Assembly: GCA_003116975.1 (NCBI GenBank)
Contig: BGKB01000001.1
Location: 124,001 to 188,000 of the forward strand
Direction: 5' to 3'
Source: Aurantiochytrium sp. KH105
Lineage: Eukaryota; Sar; Bigyra; Thraustochytrida; Thraustochytriidae
DNA: 64,000 bases
In this document: piece by piece, positions 28,488 through 38,591 of the stretch
Layout: each line of letters begins with the position of its first letter
Position numbering within the stretch: the first letter of the stretch is position 1
Program-made: the position numbers and the translations under genes
The notes under the pieces: model-generated
What the model saw: the letters and a program-made list of their open reading frames with translations, nothing else
The model's database searches: none
What the model was told of the DNA's origin: nothing

Positions 28488-31400
28488 ATGATGCAGAACG
28501 AGAGCATCCCCGGCGGCGCGCAGGATGCCAAGCTCCGCACGTTCGAGAACATGGAGGAGTACGTCAAGTCGCAGGGCGGCAAGCGCGTGATCAAAAAGGT
28601 CCTCGCCGCCAACAACGGCATGGCCGTCGCCAAGCTTCTCAAATCCATCCGGTCCTTTTGCTACTCGACCTTTGGCCGCGAGAACGAGATCGAGGTCATC
28701 TGCATGGCCACCCCCGAGGATCTCGGCGCCAACGCCGAGTACATTCGTGCCGCCGATCAGGTCGTGCACGTCCCCGGAGGCTCGAACGTGAACAACTACA
28801 ACAACGTCAGCCTCATCGTGGAGATCGCCCAGCAGTACAAGGTCGACGCCGTCTGGGCCGGCTGGGGTCACGCCAGTGAGAACCCGGTCCTCCCGGCCAC
28901 CCTCGCCGAGCTCGGCATCGTTTTTGTGGGCCCCCCTGCCGGCCCGATGAATGCCCTCGGTGACAAGATCATGAGCAGCATCGTCGCGCAGTCGTGCGGC
29001 TGCCCCATGATCGCCTGGAACGGCTCCGACATCCGCGTCAACTACAAGGAAGATGGCGGCGTCTCGGACGAGATCTTCGACTCGGCCAACGTGCAGACCG
29101 TCGAGGACGCCAAGAAGCAGGTCGAGAAGATTGGCGTCCCCGTCATGATCAAGGCCAGTGAGGGTGGTGGCGGCAAGGGTATCCGCCTCGTCGACGACTA
29201 CTCCAAGGTCGAGGCCTGCTTCCGTCAGGTCCAGAGCGAGGTGCCCGGCAGCCCCATCTTCATCATGCGCCTCGCCGAGCGCGCCCGCCATCTCGAGGTC
29301 CAGCTCCTCGCCGACGAGTATGGTAACGCCATTGCCCTCAGCGGCCGCGACTGCTCCGTCCAGCGTCGCCACCAAAAGATTCTCGAGGAGGGCCCGCCCG
29401 TGGCCGCCAAGCCCGAGGTCTGGAAGCAGATGGAGCACGCCGCCGTCAAGCTCGCCAAGGAGGTCGGCTACGTCAACGCCGGCACCGTCGAGTACCTGTA
29501 CGATGACAACGACAACTTTTTCTTCCTGGAGCTCAACCCTCGTCTCCAGGTCGAGCACCCGGTGACCGAGATGATCACCGGCACCAACGTGCCGGCTGCC
29601 CAGCTCCAGGTTGCCATGGGCATCCCCCTCAACCGCATCCCGGACGTGCGCCGCTTCTACGGCTGCGACGATCTCTTTGCGGACGAGCCCATCGATTTTG
29701 ACGGCGAGTACGCCGACGAGCCCACCACCACGAGCATTACTCGCGGCCACACCATTGCTGCCCGCATCACGGCCGAGAACCCCTTCAACGGCTTCCAGCC
29801 CACCATTGGCCAGATTAGCGAGATCAACTTCCGCAGCTACCGCAACGTGTGGGGCTACTTTAGCGTTGACAGCTACGGCCGCGTCCACGAGTTTGCCGAC
29901 TCGCAGATTGGCCACGTCTTTGCCTGGGGTGAGACCCGCGAGGAGGCCCGCCGCAGCCTTGCCATGGCGCTCCACGACCTCTCGATCCGTGGTGAGATTC
30001 GCACCACCATCGAGTACCTCAAGGATCTCATCGAGTCCGAGGACTACGTCAACAACAAGTTCAACACCGCCTGGCTCGATGCCCGCATCAAGAGCAACAT
30101 TGCCGTCTCCAAGATGGACCCGCTCACCATTGCTCTCGTCGGTGGTGTCTGCACCGCGCACCGCGAGATCGCCGCGCGCGGCGCTGACTACATGAGCATG
30201 CTCGAGCGTGGCCAGCTCCCGCCCGTGCCCCTGCTCGACCAGGCGCACGCCTTTGAGCTCATCTACGAGGGCGTCAAGTACAAGCTCAACGGCTGCCACA
30301 CTGGCGAGAACACCTACCGCCTCTACTGCAACGGCAGCCACGTCGACGCCGAGCTCCGCTGCCTCGCGGACGGTGGCTTCCTCGTGCTCATTGGCGGCCG
30401 CTCCCACGTCGCCTACGTCAAGGAGGATGTCGGCGCCCAGCGCTACACCATTGACGGCCAGACCTGCCTCTTTGAGGACGAGTACGACCCGACCCAGATG
30501 CGCGCCCAGATGGGTGGCAAGCTCCTCCGCTACCTCGTCGAGGACGGTGCCTCGCTCGAGAAGGGCGACGGCTTTGCCGAGATTGAGGTCATGAAGATGA
30601 ACATGACCCTCTCGGCCCTCGAGGCCGGTACCATCACGCTGCACAAGCCCGAGGGTGCCGTCATGGAGCCCGGTGACATGATTTGCACCATGGAGCTCAA
30701 GGACCCCAGCAAGGTGCAAAAGGCTAAGCTCTTCGAGGGCACCTTCCCCGCCCTTGGCGAGCCCTGGCCCCAGACTCTCCGCAACATGCCGCACCACACT
30801 CTCGAGCGCGCCCAGCGTCGCCTCGAGGCCGTCATGGCCGGTTTCGCGATCGAGAATGAGGTCACTGTCGAGGCCCTCAAGAGCCTCCGCGACGCCCTCC
30901 ACAGCCCGCTCCTCCCCGTGCTCGAGATCGAGGGCATTGTCTCGCGCACCAAGCACGCGCTCCCCAAGGCGCTCCTCAGCAAGGTTGAGAGCCTCTGCCG
31001 CGAGCTCCGCTCCAAGGAGGAGCCCAGCCTCGACGACTCGGCGGCCTTTGCCGCTGCCGTGCTCTCGGCGGCCCAGGAGCACCCTCCTGCCCAGGTCGGC
31101 GAGATCCTCTCGGTGGCCGAGTCGTACAAGGACGGTCTCAGCATCCTCTACGCGCGCATCCTTGGTAAGCTCATCGCCAGCTTCGTCGAGGTCGAGGCCA
31201 AGTTTGCCGAGCTCGAAAACTCGGACGCCGCCGACAAGGATGACGTCCTCCAGGAGCTCCGCACCCAGAACGCTGGCGATCTCCCCAAGGTCCAGCGCTT
31301 TGCGCTCGCGCACCACTCGCGCAAGCCCCGCGACACCCTTGTGCTCGCCATCCTCGAGGAGCTCGACACCCTGCAGCGTGGCACCGAGACCCGCAGCGCC

Positions 31401-34400
31401 TCGCCCAAGCTTCGCTCCGAGTGTGCCAACATCATGCACGAGGTCGCCGCCCTCCAGGGCATCAAGACCACGGATGTGGCCCTCGAGGCTCGCCAGTCGC
31501 TCATTGAGATGGAGCACTCGTACGAGGACCAGCTCAAGTCTGTGACTGACAAGCTCAAGCGCGTCATGCAGGGCGACGAGTCCGCCCGCGAGGAGCTCGT
31601 GCAGTCCACCGAGCCGGTTCTTGCCTACCTCATGGACATTGTCTCGCGCTTCAACGAGAACCCGGCCGACCTTCGCCAGGCTGCCCTTCGCGTCTACGTG
31701 AGCCGCGTCTACGCTGCCTACAAGGTCGTCGATGCCTCGACGAGCGAGCTGACCAAGAACAACCTCGCCTGCGACTTTACCTTCTTCTCGGAGGCGACCG
31801 ACTCTGTCCAGGTCGGCGGTGGCGGCTCGGGTCTCGCGAACGTGTCTTCGTTCGAGGACCTCACCAAGGTGCTCAGCAACAACGGCGACTTTGACTTTGG
31901 CGCGACCAACGAGTCGAACCGCTCCGATGCCGAGACCAGCAGCGTCGGCATGGACCTCGACATTGGCGGCGCCGCCGAGAGCAGCGCCCCGGCCTCGGGC
32001 CTCTCTGGCGGCAAGTCGATGCTTGCGCGTCAGGGCGGCGACTTCAAGGCCCGCTCCGCCTCGGTGGAGGGCCCGGCCTCGTCCACGGTTCCGCCGTACG
32101 TGAACCGCAAGGGCAAGCTCCTCTTCTTCGCTGACATGGCCGAGCTCGAGGAGAACCTTGCGTCCTCGATCAAGGACTTTGCCGCCGACACCTCGTCGCC
32201 CACGCCGCTCAACGTCGTGCACGTCATCTTTGGCACGCTCGTCGACTCGGAGACTGATGTTTCGGCCAAGCTGTACGAGGTTGTGCAGAAGAACAAGGAT
32301 GTGCTCAGCGAGAACCTCGTGCGCCGCATCACTTTTGCCGTGGTGCGCTCCCAGTACGAGGAGGCTGACCGCCACGTGGCCATTGTTGCCGGCCATGGCG
32401 GCCACTTCTTCACCTTCCGCAACAGCTCCGGCTACGAGGAGGACCGTCTTGTGCGCAACATTGAGACGCCGCTGGCCTTCCAGCTCGACCTCGAGCGCAT
32501 GTCGAACTTCAACATTCGCATGGTGCCCATCGGTCGCAGCATGAGCCGCTCCCAGGCTGTGCATGTGTACGAGGCGACGCCCAAGGCCAACGCCGCCGGC
32601 AAGGTTGTGGGCATGCGCCGCTTCTTTGTGCGCGCTCTCGTCCGCGATGCCGAGCGTGTCAAGCTCGACGTCGGCACCTTCGATGCGTACCCTGGCCCGG
32701 AGCGTGTCTTCGTGCAGGCCCTGCGCGCCCTCGAGTCCGTCCAGGACGACTCGAAGACCAAGGCCCGCAAGAACCACATCTTCATGAACGTGCTCAGCGA
32801 CTCGGCCACCGTCGACGCTGCCTACGTTGAGGGCATCATCCGCACGCTCCACCGCCGCTACGCCAAGCGCCTGATTTCGCAGAACGTCGAGGAGTTTGAG
32901 ATCCGCGTCAACGCTGTTCTCGCCGAGGGTGCGCCGAGCATGCCCATCCGCGTCATCGCCTCGAACCCGACCGGCTTTGCCCTCAACATCGACACCTACG
33001 TCGAGGCCTCGGACCCCTCGGGCTCGCAGGATGCCATGTACTACTCGATCTCCGAGGGCGACGGCGGCCTCGGCGGCGCCCTTGCCGCCATGGGCCTCGG
33101 TGCCGGTGAGGCCGACGTCAACGCCGGCTCCACGGACAGCACGGGCTCGCTCCACGGCAAGCCCCTGCACACGCCGTACCCGGTCTCGGACGAGTTTGAC
33201 GAGCGCCGTGCCCGCGCCCGCGCTGCCAGCACGACCTTTGCGTACGACTTTCCGGATCTCTTCCGCAAGTCGCTCGAGTTCGCCTGGCGCGAGCACCTCA
33301 GCACGACCGGCACCAAGGAGAACATGCCGCCCCGCAAGAGCCTCGTCGAGGCCGAGGAGCTCGTCCTCGACGACGAGTTCGAGGCCGGCGATGCCGTCGA
33401 CCCGGTCAACGCCCCCCGCCTCTGCCGCGTGGAGCGCAAGGCCGGCCGCAACCCGATCGGCATGGTCGCGTGGCGCTTCTTCATGCGCACCCCGCAGTAC
33501 CCGCGTGGCCGCGAGGTCGTGGTCATTGCCAACGACATTACCGTCAAGGCTGGCTCCTTTGGTACCCGCGAGGACATGCTCTTTGACCAGGCCTCCAAGT
33601 ACGCGCGCCTGAATGGGCTCCCCCGCCTGTACATTGCCGCGAACTCTGGCGCCCGCATCGGCATGGCCGACGAGGTCAAGCGTGCCTTCCAGGTCAAGTG
33701 GATCAACGAGGCCGACCCGACCAAGGGCTACGAGTACATTTACGTGAACGAGGACACCTTCAACCAGCTCGGCCCCGACGGCCGCAAGAGCCTGCTCGCC
33801 GAGAAGGTCGAGGGCACGGACCACTTCCGCATCAACGCCATCGTTGGTGAGTCCCCGGACCTTGGTGTGGAGAACCTCCGCGGCTCGGGCACCATTGCCG
33901 GCGAGACGGCGCGTGCCTACGAGGAGTCCTTTACCCTCTCGTACGTGTCGGGCCGCTCGGTCGGCATTGGCGCCTACCTCGTCCGCCTTGGCCAGCGCAT
34001 TGTGCAAAAGGGCAAGAACGCTCCGATCCTGCTCACCGGCTACCAGGCGCTCAACTCGCTCATGGGCCGCGAGGTGTACACCTCGAACTTGCAGCTCGGT
34101 GGCACCAAGGTCATGTTCGCCAACGGTGTCTCCCACCAGAGCGTCCGCCACGACCTCGAGGGTGTGGCCTCCATGGTCAAGTGGCTCTCGTACGTGCCGG
34201 AGCGCCGCGGCGCCCCGCTCCCGCTCACGGCCCTGGTCTCGGGTGACCGCATCGACCGCGACGTCGAGGTGCACCCGCGCGACCTCGGCTCGGACTACGA
34301 CCCGCGCACCCTGCTCACCGGTCTCTCCAAGGAGGACGGTAGCTTCCTCGGCGGCTTCTTTGACAAGGACTCGTTCACCGAGACGCTCTCCGGCTGGGCT

Positions 34401-35546
34401 CGCACCGTCATTGCCGGCCGCGCTCGCCTGGGCAAGCTGCCCATGGGTGTCATCATCTCGGAGATCCGCACCGTCGAGGCGCGCGCGCCCGCTGACCCTG
34501 CGGCGCCCGAATCCCAGGAGCTCATCTGGAACCAGGCCGGTCAGGTGTGGTTCCCGGACTCCTCGTACAAGACGGCGCAGGCCATCAACGACTTCAACCG
34601 CGAGGGTCTCCCGCTCATGCTCTTTGCCAACTGGCGTGGCTTCTCGGGCGGTACCCGCGACATGTTCGACCAGATTGTCAAGTTTGGTGCCTACATTGTC
34701 GACGCCCTCGTCGCGTACAAGCAGCCTGTCTTCGTGTACATCCCGCCCTTTGGCGAGCTGCGCGGCGGCGCTTGGGTCGTGGTCGACGAGACCATCAACC
34801 CGTCCATGATGGAGATGTACGCCGATACTGACGCACGCGGTGGTGTCCTCGAGCCGGCCGGTGTCGTCTCGATCAAGTACCGTGCCAAGGATGTCCTCGC
34901 CACGGCGCACCGCGTCGACGAGAAGCTCAAGGGCATGGTCGAGAAGCTCAAGGCCGCCGCCCCGGACTCTGCCGAGGCCGCGGACCTGAAGAAGGCCATT
35001 GCCGAGCGCGAGAAGCTCCTCATGCCCATCTTCAAGCAGATTGCCGTGCACTTTGGCGACCTCCACGATCGCCCGGGCCGCATGCAGGCCAAGGGCGTCA
35101 TCCGCAGCGTGGTCCCCTGGAGCAACTCGCGCCGCCACTTTTACAACCGCTTGCGCCGCCGTCTTGCCGAGCTCGACGCCGTCGCCAAGATCGACGAGGT
35201 GGTTGCCCTTTCGGACGACCTCGGTGCCCCGAGCTCGCAGCCGCTCGAGATTCTCGAGAGCGTCTTCAACGCCTCGTGCGACTCGAGCGTCCCGGACTGG
35301 AACAACGACAAGACGGTCCACGAGTGGCTCGTCTCCGAGCAGGGCCAGCAGGCCGTGTCCAAGCACCTCGCCGGCATCAAGGCGGACGCTATCTCGGACA
35401 AGGTCACTTCGCTCGGCATGGAGGACCCCAAGGCCATCCTCAAGGGCCTCATGGGCGTCATCTCCAAGCTCCGCGACGAGGAGCGTGAGGAGGAGCGCGC
35501 CGCTCTTGTCAACCTTCTGCGCAAGGGCTCGCTCCTGCTCAACTAA
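28488..35546 (+). CDS. ACC1: Acetyl-CoA carboxylase, multidomain eukaryotic type, 2,352 aa
   Basis: Carboxylates acetyl-CoA to malonyl-CoA for fatty acid and polyketide-type lipid synthesis. The start is the first of two ATGs at 28488/28491. Biotin carboxylase covers about 20-540, with the glycine-rich ATP-grasp loop KASEGGGGKGIR and NPRLQVEHPVTE. The biotin carrier domain follows, with EVMKMNM and biotinyl-lysine at K703. The central regulatory region runs about 750-1630 and the carboxyltransferase domain about 1640-2240, including ANSGARIGMADEV and GGTRDMFDQI. No transit peptide is evident, so it is the cytosolic-type enzyme. The motif FKARSASVEG puts S1192 (32061-32063) where yeast Acc1 has its Snf1 site Ser1157 (RAVSVSDL). 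Codons are overwhelmingly C- or G-ending, more so than in neighbours, suggesting high expression. The upstream CAG/CAA-rich leader is in frame but lacks an ATG. Confidence 0.97.
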   Translation: MMQNESIPGGAQDAKLRTFENMEEYVKSQGGKRVIKKVLAANNGMAVAKLLKSIRSFCYSTFGRENEIEVICMATPEDLGANAEYIRAADQVVHVPGGSNVNNYNNVSLIVEIAQQYKVDAVWAGWGHASENPVLPATLAELGIVFVGPPAGPMNALGDKIMSSIVAQSCGCPMIAWNGSDIRVNYKEDGGVSDEIFDSANVQTVEDAKKQVEKIGVPVMIKASEGGGGKGIRLVDDYSKVEACFRQVQSEVPGSPIFIMRLAERARHLEVQLLADEYGNAIALSGRDCSVQRRHQKILEEGPPVAAKPEVWKQMEHAAVKLAKEVGYVNAGTVEYLYDDNDNFFFLELNPRLQVEHPVTEMITGTNVPAAQLQVAMGIPLNRIPDVRRFYGCDDLFADEPIDFDGEYADEPTTTSITRGHTIAARITAENPFNGFQPTIGQISEINFRSYRNVWGYFSVDSYGRVHEFADSQIGHVFAWGETREEARRSLAMALHDLSIRGEIRTTIEYLKDLIESEDYVNNKFNTAWLDARIKSNIAVSKMDPLTIALVGGVCTAHREIAARGADYMSMLERGQLPPVPLLDQAHAFELIYEGVKYKLNGCHTGENTYRLYCNGSHVDAELRCLADGGFLVLIGGRSHVAYVKEDVGAQRYTIDGQTCLFEDEYDPTQMRAQMGGKLLRYLVEDGASLEKGDGFAEIEVMKMNMTLSALEAGTITLHKPEGAVMEPGDMICTMELKDPSKVQKAKLFEGTFPALGEPWPQTLRNMPHHTLERAQRRLEAVMAGFAIENEVTVEALKSLRDALHSPLLPVLEIEGIVSRTKHALPKALLSKVESLCRELRSKEEPSLDDSAAFAAAVLSAAQEHPPAQVGEILSVAESYKDGLSILYARILGKLIASFVEVEAKFAELENSDAADKDDVLQELRTQNAGDLPKVQRFALAHHSRKPRDTLVLAILEELDTLQRGTETRSASPKLRSECANIMHEVAALQGIKTTDVALEARQSLIEMEHSYEDQLKSVTDKLKRVMQGDESAREELVQSTEPVLAYLMDIVSRFNENPADLRQAALRVYVSRVYAAYKVVDASTSELTKNNLACDFTFFSEATDSVQVGGGGSGLANVSSFEDLTKVLSNNGDFDFGATNESNRSDAETSSVGMDLDIGGAAESSAPASGLSGGKSMLARQGGDFKARSASVEGPASSTVPPYVNRKGKLLFFADMAELEENLASSIKDFAADTSSPTPLNVVHVIFGTLVDSETDVSAKLYEVVQKNKDVLSENLVRRITFAVVRSQYEEADRHVAIVAGHGGHFFTFRNSSGYEEDRLVRNIETPLAFQLDLERMSNFNIRMVPIGRSMSRSQAVHVYEATPKANAAGKVVGMRRFFVRALVRDAERVKLDVGTFDAYPGPERVFVQALRALESVQDDSKTKARKNHIFMNVLSDSATVDAAYVEGIIRTLHRRYAKRLISQNVEEFEIRVNAVLAEGAPSMPIRVIASNPTGFALNIDTYVEASDPSGSQDAMYYSISEGDGGLGGALAAMGLGAGEADVNAGSTDSTGSLHGKPLHTPYPVSDEFDERRARARAASTTFAYDFPDLFRKSLEFAWREHLSTTGTKENMPPRKSLVEAEELVLDDEFEAGDAVDPVNAPRLCRVERKAGRNPIGMVAWRFFMRTPQYPRGREVVVIANDITVKAGSFGTREDMLFDQASKYARLNGLPRLYIAANSGARIGMADEVKRAFQVKWINEADPTKGYEYIYVNEDTFNQLGPDGRKSLLAEKVEGTDHFRINAIVGESPDLGVENLRGSGTIAGETARAYEESFTLSYVSGRSVGIGAYLVRLGQRIVQKGKNAPILLTGYQALNSLMGREVYTSNLQLGGTKVMFANGVSHQSVRHDLEGVASMVKWLSYVPERRGAPLPLTALVSGDRIDRDVEVHPRDLGSDYDPRTLLTGLSKEDGSFLGGFFDKDSFTETLSGWARTVIAGRARLGKLPMGVIISEIRTVEARAPADPAAPESQELIWNQAGQVWFPDSSYKTAQAINDFNREGLPLMLFANWRGFSGGTRDMFDQIVKFGAYIVDALVAYKQPVFVYIPPFGELRGGAWVVVDETINPSMMEMYADTDARGGVLEPAGVVSIKYRAKDVLATAHRVDEKLKGMVEKLKAAAPDSAEAADLKKAIAEREKLLMPIFKQIAVHFGDLHDRPGRMQAKGVIRSVVPWSNSRRHFYNRLRRRLAELDAVAKIDEVVALSDDLGAPSSQPLEILESVFNASCDSSVPDWNNDKTVHEWLVSEQGQQAVSKHLAGIKADAISDKVTSLGMEDPKAILKGLMGVISKLRDEEREEERAALVNLLRKGSLLLN

Positions 35547-36464
35547 ACAACCTGTAATCAAATCAAAGATTCAATCCAAATATGATACATACCATACATA
35601 CTATGCTCTTCATTTTCTCTCTTGCGCGCGGCAGTCATGGATGGCCACACGGCCAACCGAGAAGAAATTGTTTGGGTGTGATGAAGAGCGCACAGCGATC
35701 GATAAATCAACCATGGCAATTTTGTCGGCTTCGCAGTCGGTCTGCTGCTATCACCAGCCAGCATATTTTCTCGTTAGCTCGCTTCTAGCTGCTGATTATG
35801 AGTCGCCATGTGACGGCCCCTCGTCCTTGCCCTCTGCCGCTCTCGGCCGCGGGTGAAATGACATCGTCATCATTGCGTCCGTAACCCCCCCCCTCCCCCC
35901 CCCGGATCACTGTCTGTCCACCGTGGACTCTGCCAGAATACTTTTCTCCGCCTGGCTGGACAGTTTTATCGAGATGCCTGGTGCCTCTGGCTGTGGCCTG
36001 GCCGGCTGGCCACCAGCCTCTATGCCGCACAGCTGCTGCTGCTGCTGCAGCCTGCTCTTCGATAAGATGGACCTGGACTTGGATTTTGTTTACTGTGCGC
36101 ATGCGTCGCGCCTGACTTCGCTGTGGGTGTGCGAGTTCTCCGAGCGGCATCGACACCTTTCTTCGCAGACATTGGCGGTGGCGCACGATGACCACATGTC
36201 TACATTATCGCCGTCCGCTGCCGTCTGCAGCAGCTGCTGCTGCTGCGTGCATGTTTTTTTGCTGCAGGTCTTGCTGCTACAGGTTTTGAGTGATTGGACC
36301 GGCGCGGAACACAATGCACTGGCGGGGACATTCACAAGGCAAGCGCTTGTGGTCACTCCGAAACACCTTTCCAAGCACGGCAGCGCGGGTGCAACGGCCC
36401 GGGCTAGTGTTTTCCGTATCTCACGCCTAGCCCCACGCGCACGCGGCACGCCTGCCCGCTGAAA

Positions 36465-36565
36465 GGTTCCGCAAGCGTTCCGCGGACTTTGATTGGCTGG
36501 ACGGGGAGGGCAAGTGCGGAATGCGCGAGCGCGCAAGTGCGGAATGCGGCCCGCAAGTGCGGAAT
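36465..36565. promoter_or_regulatory. Cluster of GTGCGGAAT direct repeats with inverted TTCCGC copies
   Basis: GCAAGTGCGGAAT occurs three times (36510-36522, 36533-36545, 36553-36565). Two TTCCGC copies in the opposite orientation lie just before them (about 36466 and 36477), with an inverted CCAAT box between. The cluster lies about 400-500 bp before the cyclin ATG and looks like a binding-site array. The binding factor is unknown. Confidence 0.5.
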
Positions 36566-36645
36566 CCGTATGTTTCCCTCTTGCGCACCCTTAGATGCGC
36601 CCAAGATTCCGGCTCCTCGTCCTCGCTCGCCTCGGAGGCCGTGAT

Positions 36646-36680
36646 CGTTCGTTCGTTCGTTCGTTCGTTCGTTCATTCAT
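36646..36680. repeat. (GTTC)n microsatellite
   Basis: About eight GTTC units ending in ATTC units, in the leader or promoter of the cyclin gene. Confidence 0.9.
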
Positions 36681-36965
36681 CCTCGCTCTTCGAATGCTCC
36701 GCCCCGCTCGCTTTGGTTTTCTTGCTTTCCTCCTGCAGCCATCAGCTGCGCTGCTTTCCGAGTCGCTGTCGCTGCGTTCCTCGCGCCCCCGGTCGGGCGA
36801 TGACCGCGGCCGCGGCGAGAACGCGGTGCCTGCCTGCCTGCCTGCCTTTCAGTGCCTGCCTGCCTGCTTGACCGGTGGCGGCGGGCTCTCTCTCGCTCTC
36901 TCTCCCGGCTCGGAAGGAGGGAACGACCCGATGGAGGGCGAACTTGGACGCGGCGGAGGACGGAG

Positions 36966-38591
36966 ATGCCGGTGCTGGGGAGCGGCAGAAACCGAAAGCC
37001 GAAGGGAGGGGGAGGGAGGGGAGAACGAGAGCGAGAGGGACCGCGAGCAGGACCGCGAGGAGGGGGCCGAGGACGCGCGGGGGACGCGGGGGACGCGCGC
37101 GGGGGGGGGAGGATGACGGCGAGCGCGACGAAAGCCTGCTCGGCAAGATCTTCGACGCGCATCGGGGGCGAGGTGCACTCGGTGCGCGAAGAGTCCAGTT
37201 CAGGGCGGCGGGCGGCGGAGATGATGAAGAAGAAGGGGCCCGGCGGCGCGGGGAGGCGCGCAGACGCGCAAGAGGCGGCAGCAGCGGGAGCGGGAGCGGG
37301 GCGGAAGGCGGAGCGCGCAGACGCGGCCGTGAGACTGCTCGCCGCAGCCGCCACCACGACCGCCGCAGCCGCAGCTGCAGCAGCAGCAGCAGCAGCAGGA
37401 AGAGGAGCGTGCGGCGCCGGAGAGAGCGCGGCGAACTCTGACCACCTCCTTCTCGTGGAGGCGCCGCACTCGCCCGAACTCGTGGCCGTGGACCTCGCGA
37501 CCTCGCGCAAGATGCGCGCCACCAGCATCGAGGTCGGCCTTGCCACGCCGCCCCTCGCGCCCAAGACCAACAGACATGCAGACTCCGGCCACGCGACCAA
37601 CACAAAGACGACCACCACGACCAAATACTCGTTGGGCAACAAGAAAAACAACCTCGGGTGGAACAACAGCGAAGACGACGACGACGACGACGAAGAAGAA
37701 GAAGAAGCAAAGGAGACGGGACGCTTTACGAGCGCGCGCGATCCCGCGCGCCGCTCACGGAGCCGCGGCTGCTCGAGCTCGACCACCTGCAGCACCAGCA
37801 GCAGTAGCGCCGACTCGGTCAGGAACGGCAGCGATGACGTCAGACGCCTTCACGTCTGCACCGAACACACCACGGCGGCAAGCTGTGATGGCGGCAAAAA
37901 TTCAAATACCGCAACGTCGACTTCGCCCTCTTCCGCGGCATGTACCCCTGCGGGCGCACCCTGCACTTCTCCTATTTTCGTCTACGGCTCGAAAATGTCT
38001 CCGCCACCGAAGAAAATCAGTACCACGCTGTCTACTTCGAGCAAACGCCAGCGTCGCCCAGAACAAGAGGCGCAGGAGATCGACCTCGTCGCGCGTGCCC
38101 TTTGGGCGCTCGCGAGTGTGCGCGGCGCTCAACGCGGCGAAGCCATCATGGCCAGATTGGATTGCTCGCAAGTCCCTGGCATGGAACTTGGCAAGTACTT
38201 GAAGCGCGTGCTCAGGTCCTTGAACAAAAACGACGTCGAGACTGTTTCGCGCGACAATGTGCTGCAGATGCGCTTTACTGTTGGCTTTAGGCTCCTCGGT
38301 AGCGCTCTTGTACTCATTGATCGACTCATCGCGCGCACTTCTCACCGCGACGCACCCCTTCTCGTTAGCCAGCTCAATGCGCACCGCCTCATGCTCTGTT
38401 GCATGATGTTAGTCTCCAAATTTTCAGAGGATGAGCCGCTCAACAATGCTTTTTGGGCTTCTACTGGCGGCATGCCGCTCGCCGAGCTCAACGAGTGCGA
38501 GCTCATCCTGTTCAAACTCCTTGACTTTGAAACCCGTGTCGCGGAGGAGGATTTTGTTCTTCTCCTTCAGCGCCTCGGCATTGTCATTTGA
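36966..38591 (+). CDS. PHO80/PCL-type (cyclin U-like) cyclin with long disordered N-terminus, 541 aa
   Basis: Only the last ~115 residues form a recognisable fold. A cyclin box of the PHO80/PCL family spans about 425-535, with the segments LVLIDRLIAR, NAHRLMLCCMMLVSKFSEDEPLNN (given here as two parts, NAHRL and SKFSEDE), WASTGGM, LAELNECE and LLDFETRV, which match the family order. Such cyclins activate Pho85/CDK5-type kinases in phosphate, glycogen and cell-cycle control. The N-terminal ~400 residues are low-complexity: Arg/Gly-rich, poly-Ala (about 140-155), an Asp/Glu tract (about 235-250), and Ser/Thr-rich. The first in-frame ATG is 36966, with another at 37113. Both have a purine at -3, so the true start is uncertain. 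An intron hiding a shorter N-terminus is also possible. Confidence 0.75.
   Translation: MPVLGSGRNRKPKGGGGRGEREREGPRAGPRGGGRGRAGDAGDARGGGRMTASATKACSARSSTRIGGEVHSVREESSSGRRAAEMMKKKGPGGAGRRADAQEAAAAGAGAGRKAERADAAVRLLAAAATTTAAAAAAAAAAAAGRGACGAGESAANSDHLLLVEAPHSPELVAVDLATSRKMRATSIEVGLATPPLAPKTNRHADSGHATNTKTTTTTKYSLGNKKNNLGWNNSEDDDDDDEEEEEAKETGRFTSARDPARRSRSRGCSSSTTCSTSSSSADSVRNGSDDVRRLHVCTEHTTAASCDGGKNSNTATSTSPSSAACTPAGAPCTSPIFVYGSKMSPPPKKISTTLSTSSKRQRRPEQEAQEIDLVARALWALASVRGAQRGEAIMARLDCSQVPGMELGKYLKRVLRSLNKNDVETVSRDNVLQMRFTVGFRLLGSALVLIDRLIARTSHRDAPLLVSQLNAHRLMLCCMMLVSKFSEDEPLNNAFWASTGGMPLAELNECELILFKLLDFETRVAEEDFVLLLQRLGIVI

Larger units (their letters stand above)
35547..36965. other. Intergenic region between ACC1 and the cyclin gene, 1.4 kb
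   Basis: Holds the ACC1 3' UTR and the cyclin promoter. Visible elements: a C-tract at 35885-35904, CTG-rich patches near 36030-36055 and 36225-36250, inverted CCAAT boxes (ATTGG) at about 36292 and 36492, a cluster of GCGGAA/TTCCGC motifs at 36465-36565, and a (GTTC)n array at 36646-36680. Open frames here are low-complexity and not called. Confidence 0.5.

Noticed and set aside
27978-35561. Open minus-strand frame of about 2,500 codons opposite ACC1
   Set aside because: It is a mirror of the C-ending codon bias of ACC1. The translation is Leu/Val/Ala/Asp/Arg/His/Gly-rich with no domain, and the plus strand encodes a full ACC.
36677-37795. Minus-strand frame of 372 codons opposite the cyclin N-terminus
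   Set aside because: Ser/Ala/Pro/Arg low-complexity translation of GC-rich simple sequence. The cyclin box downstream supports the plus strand.
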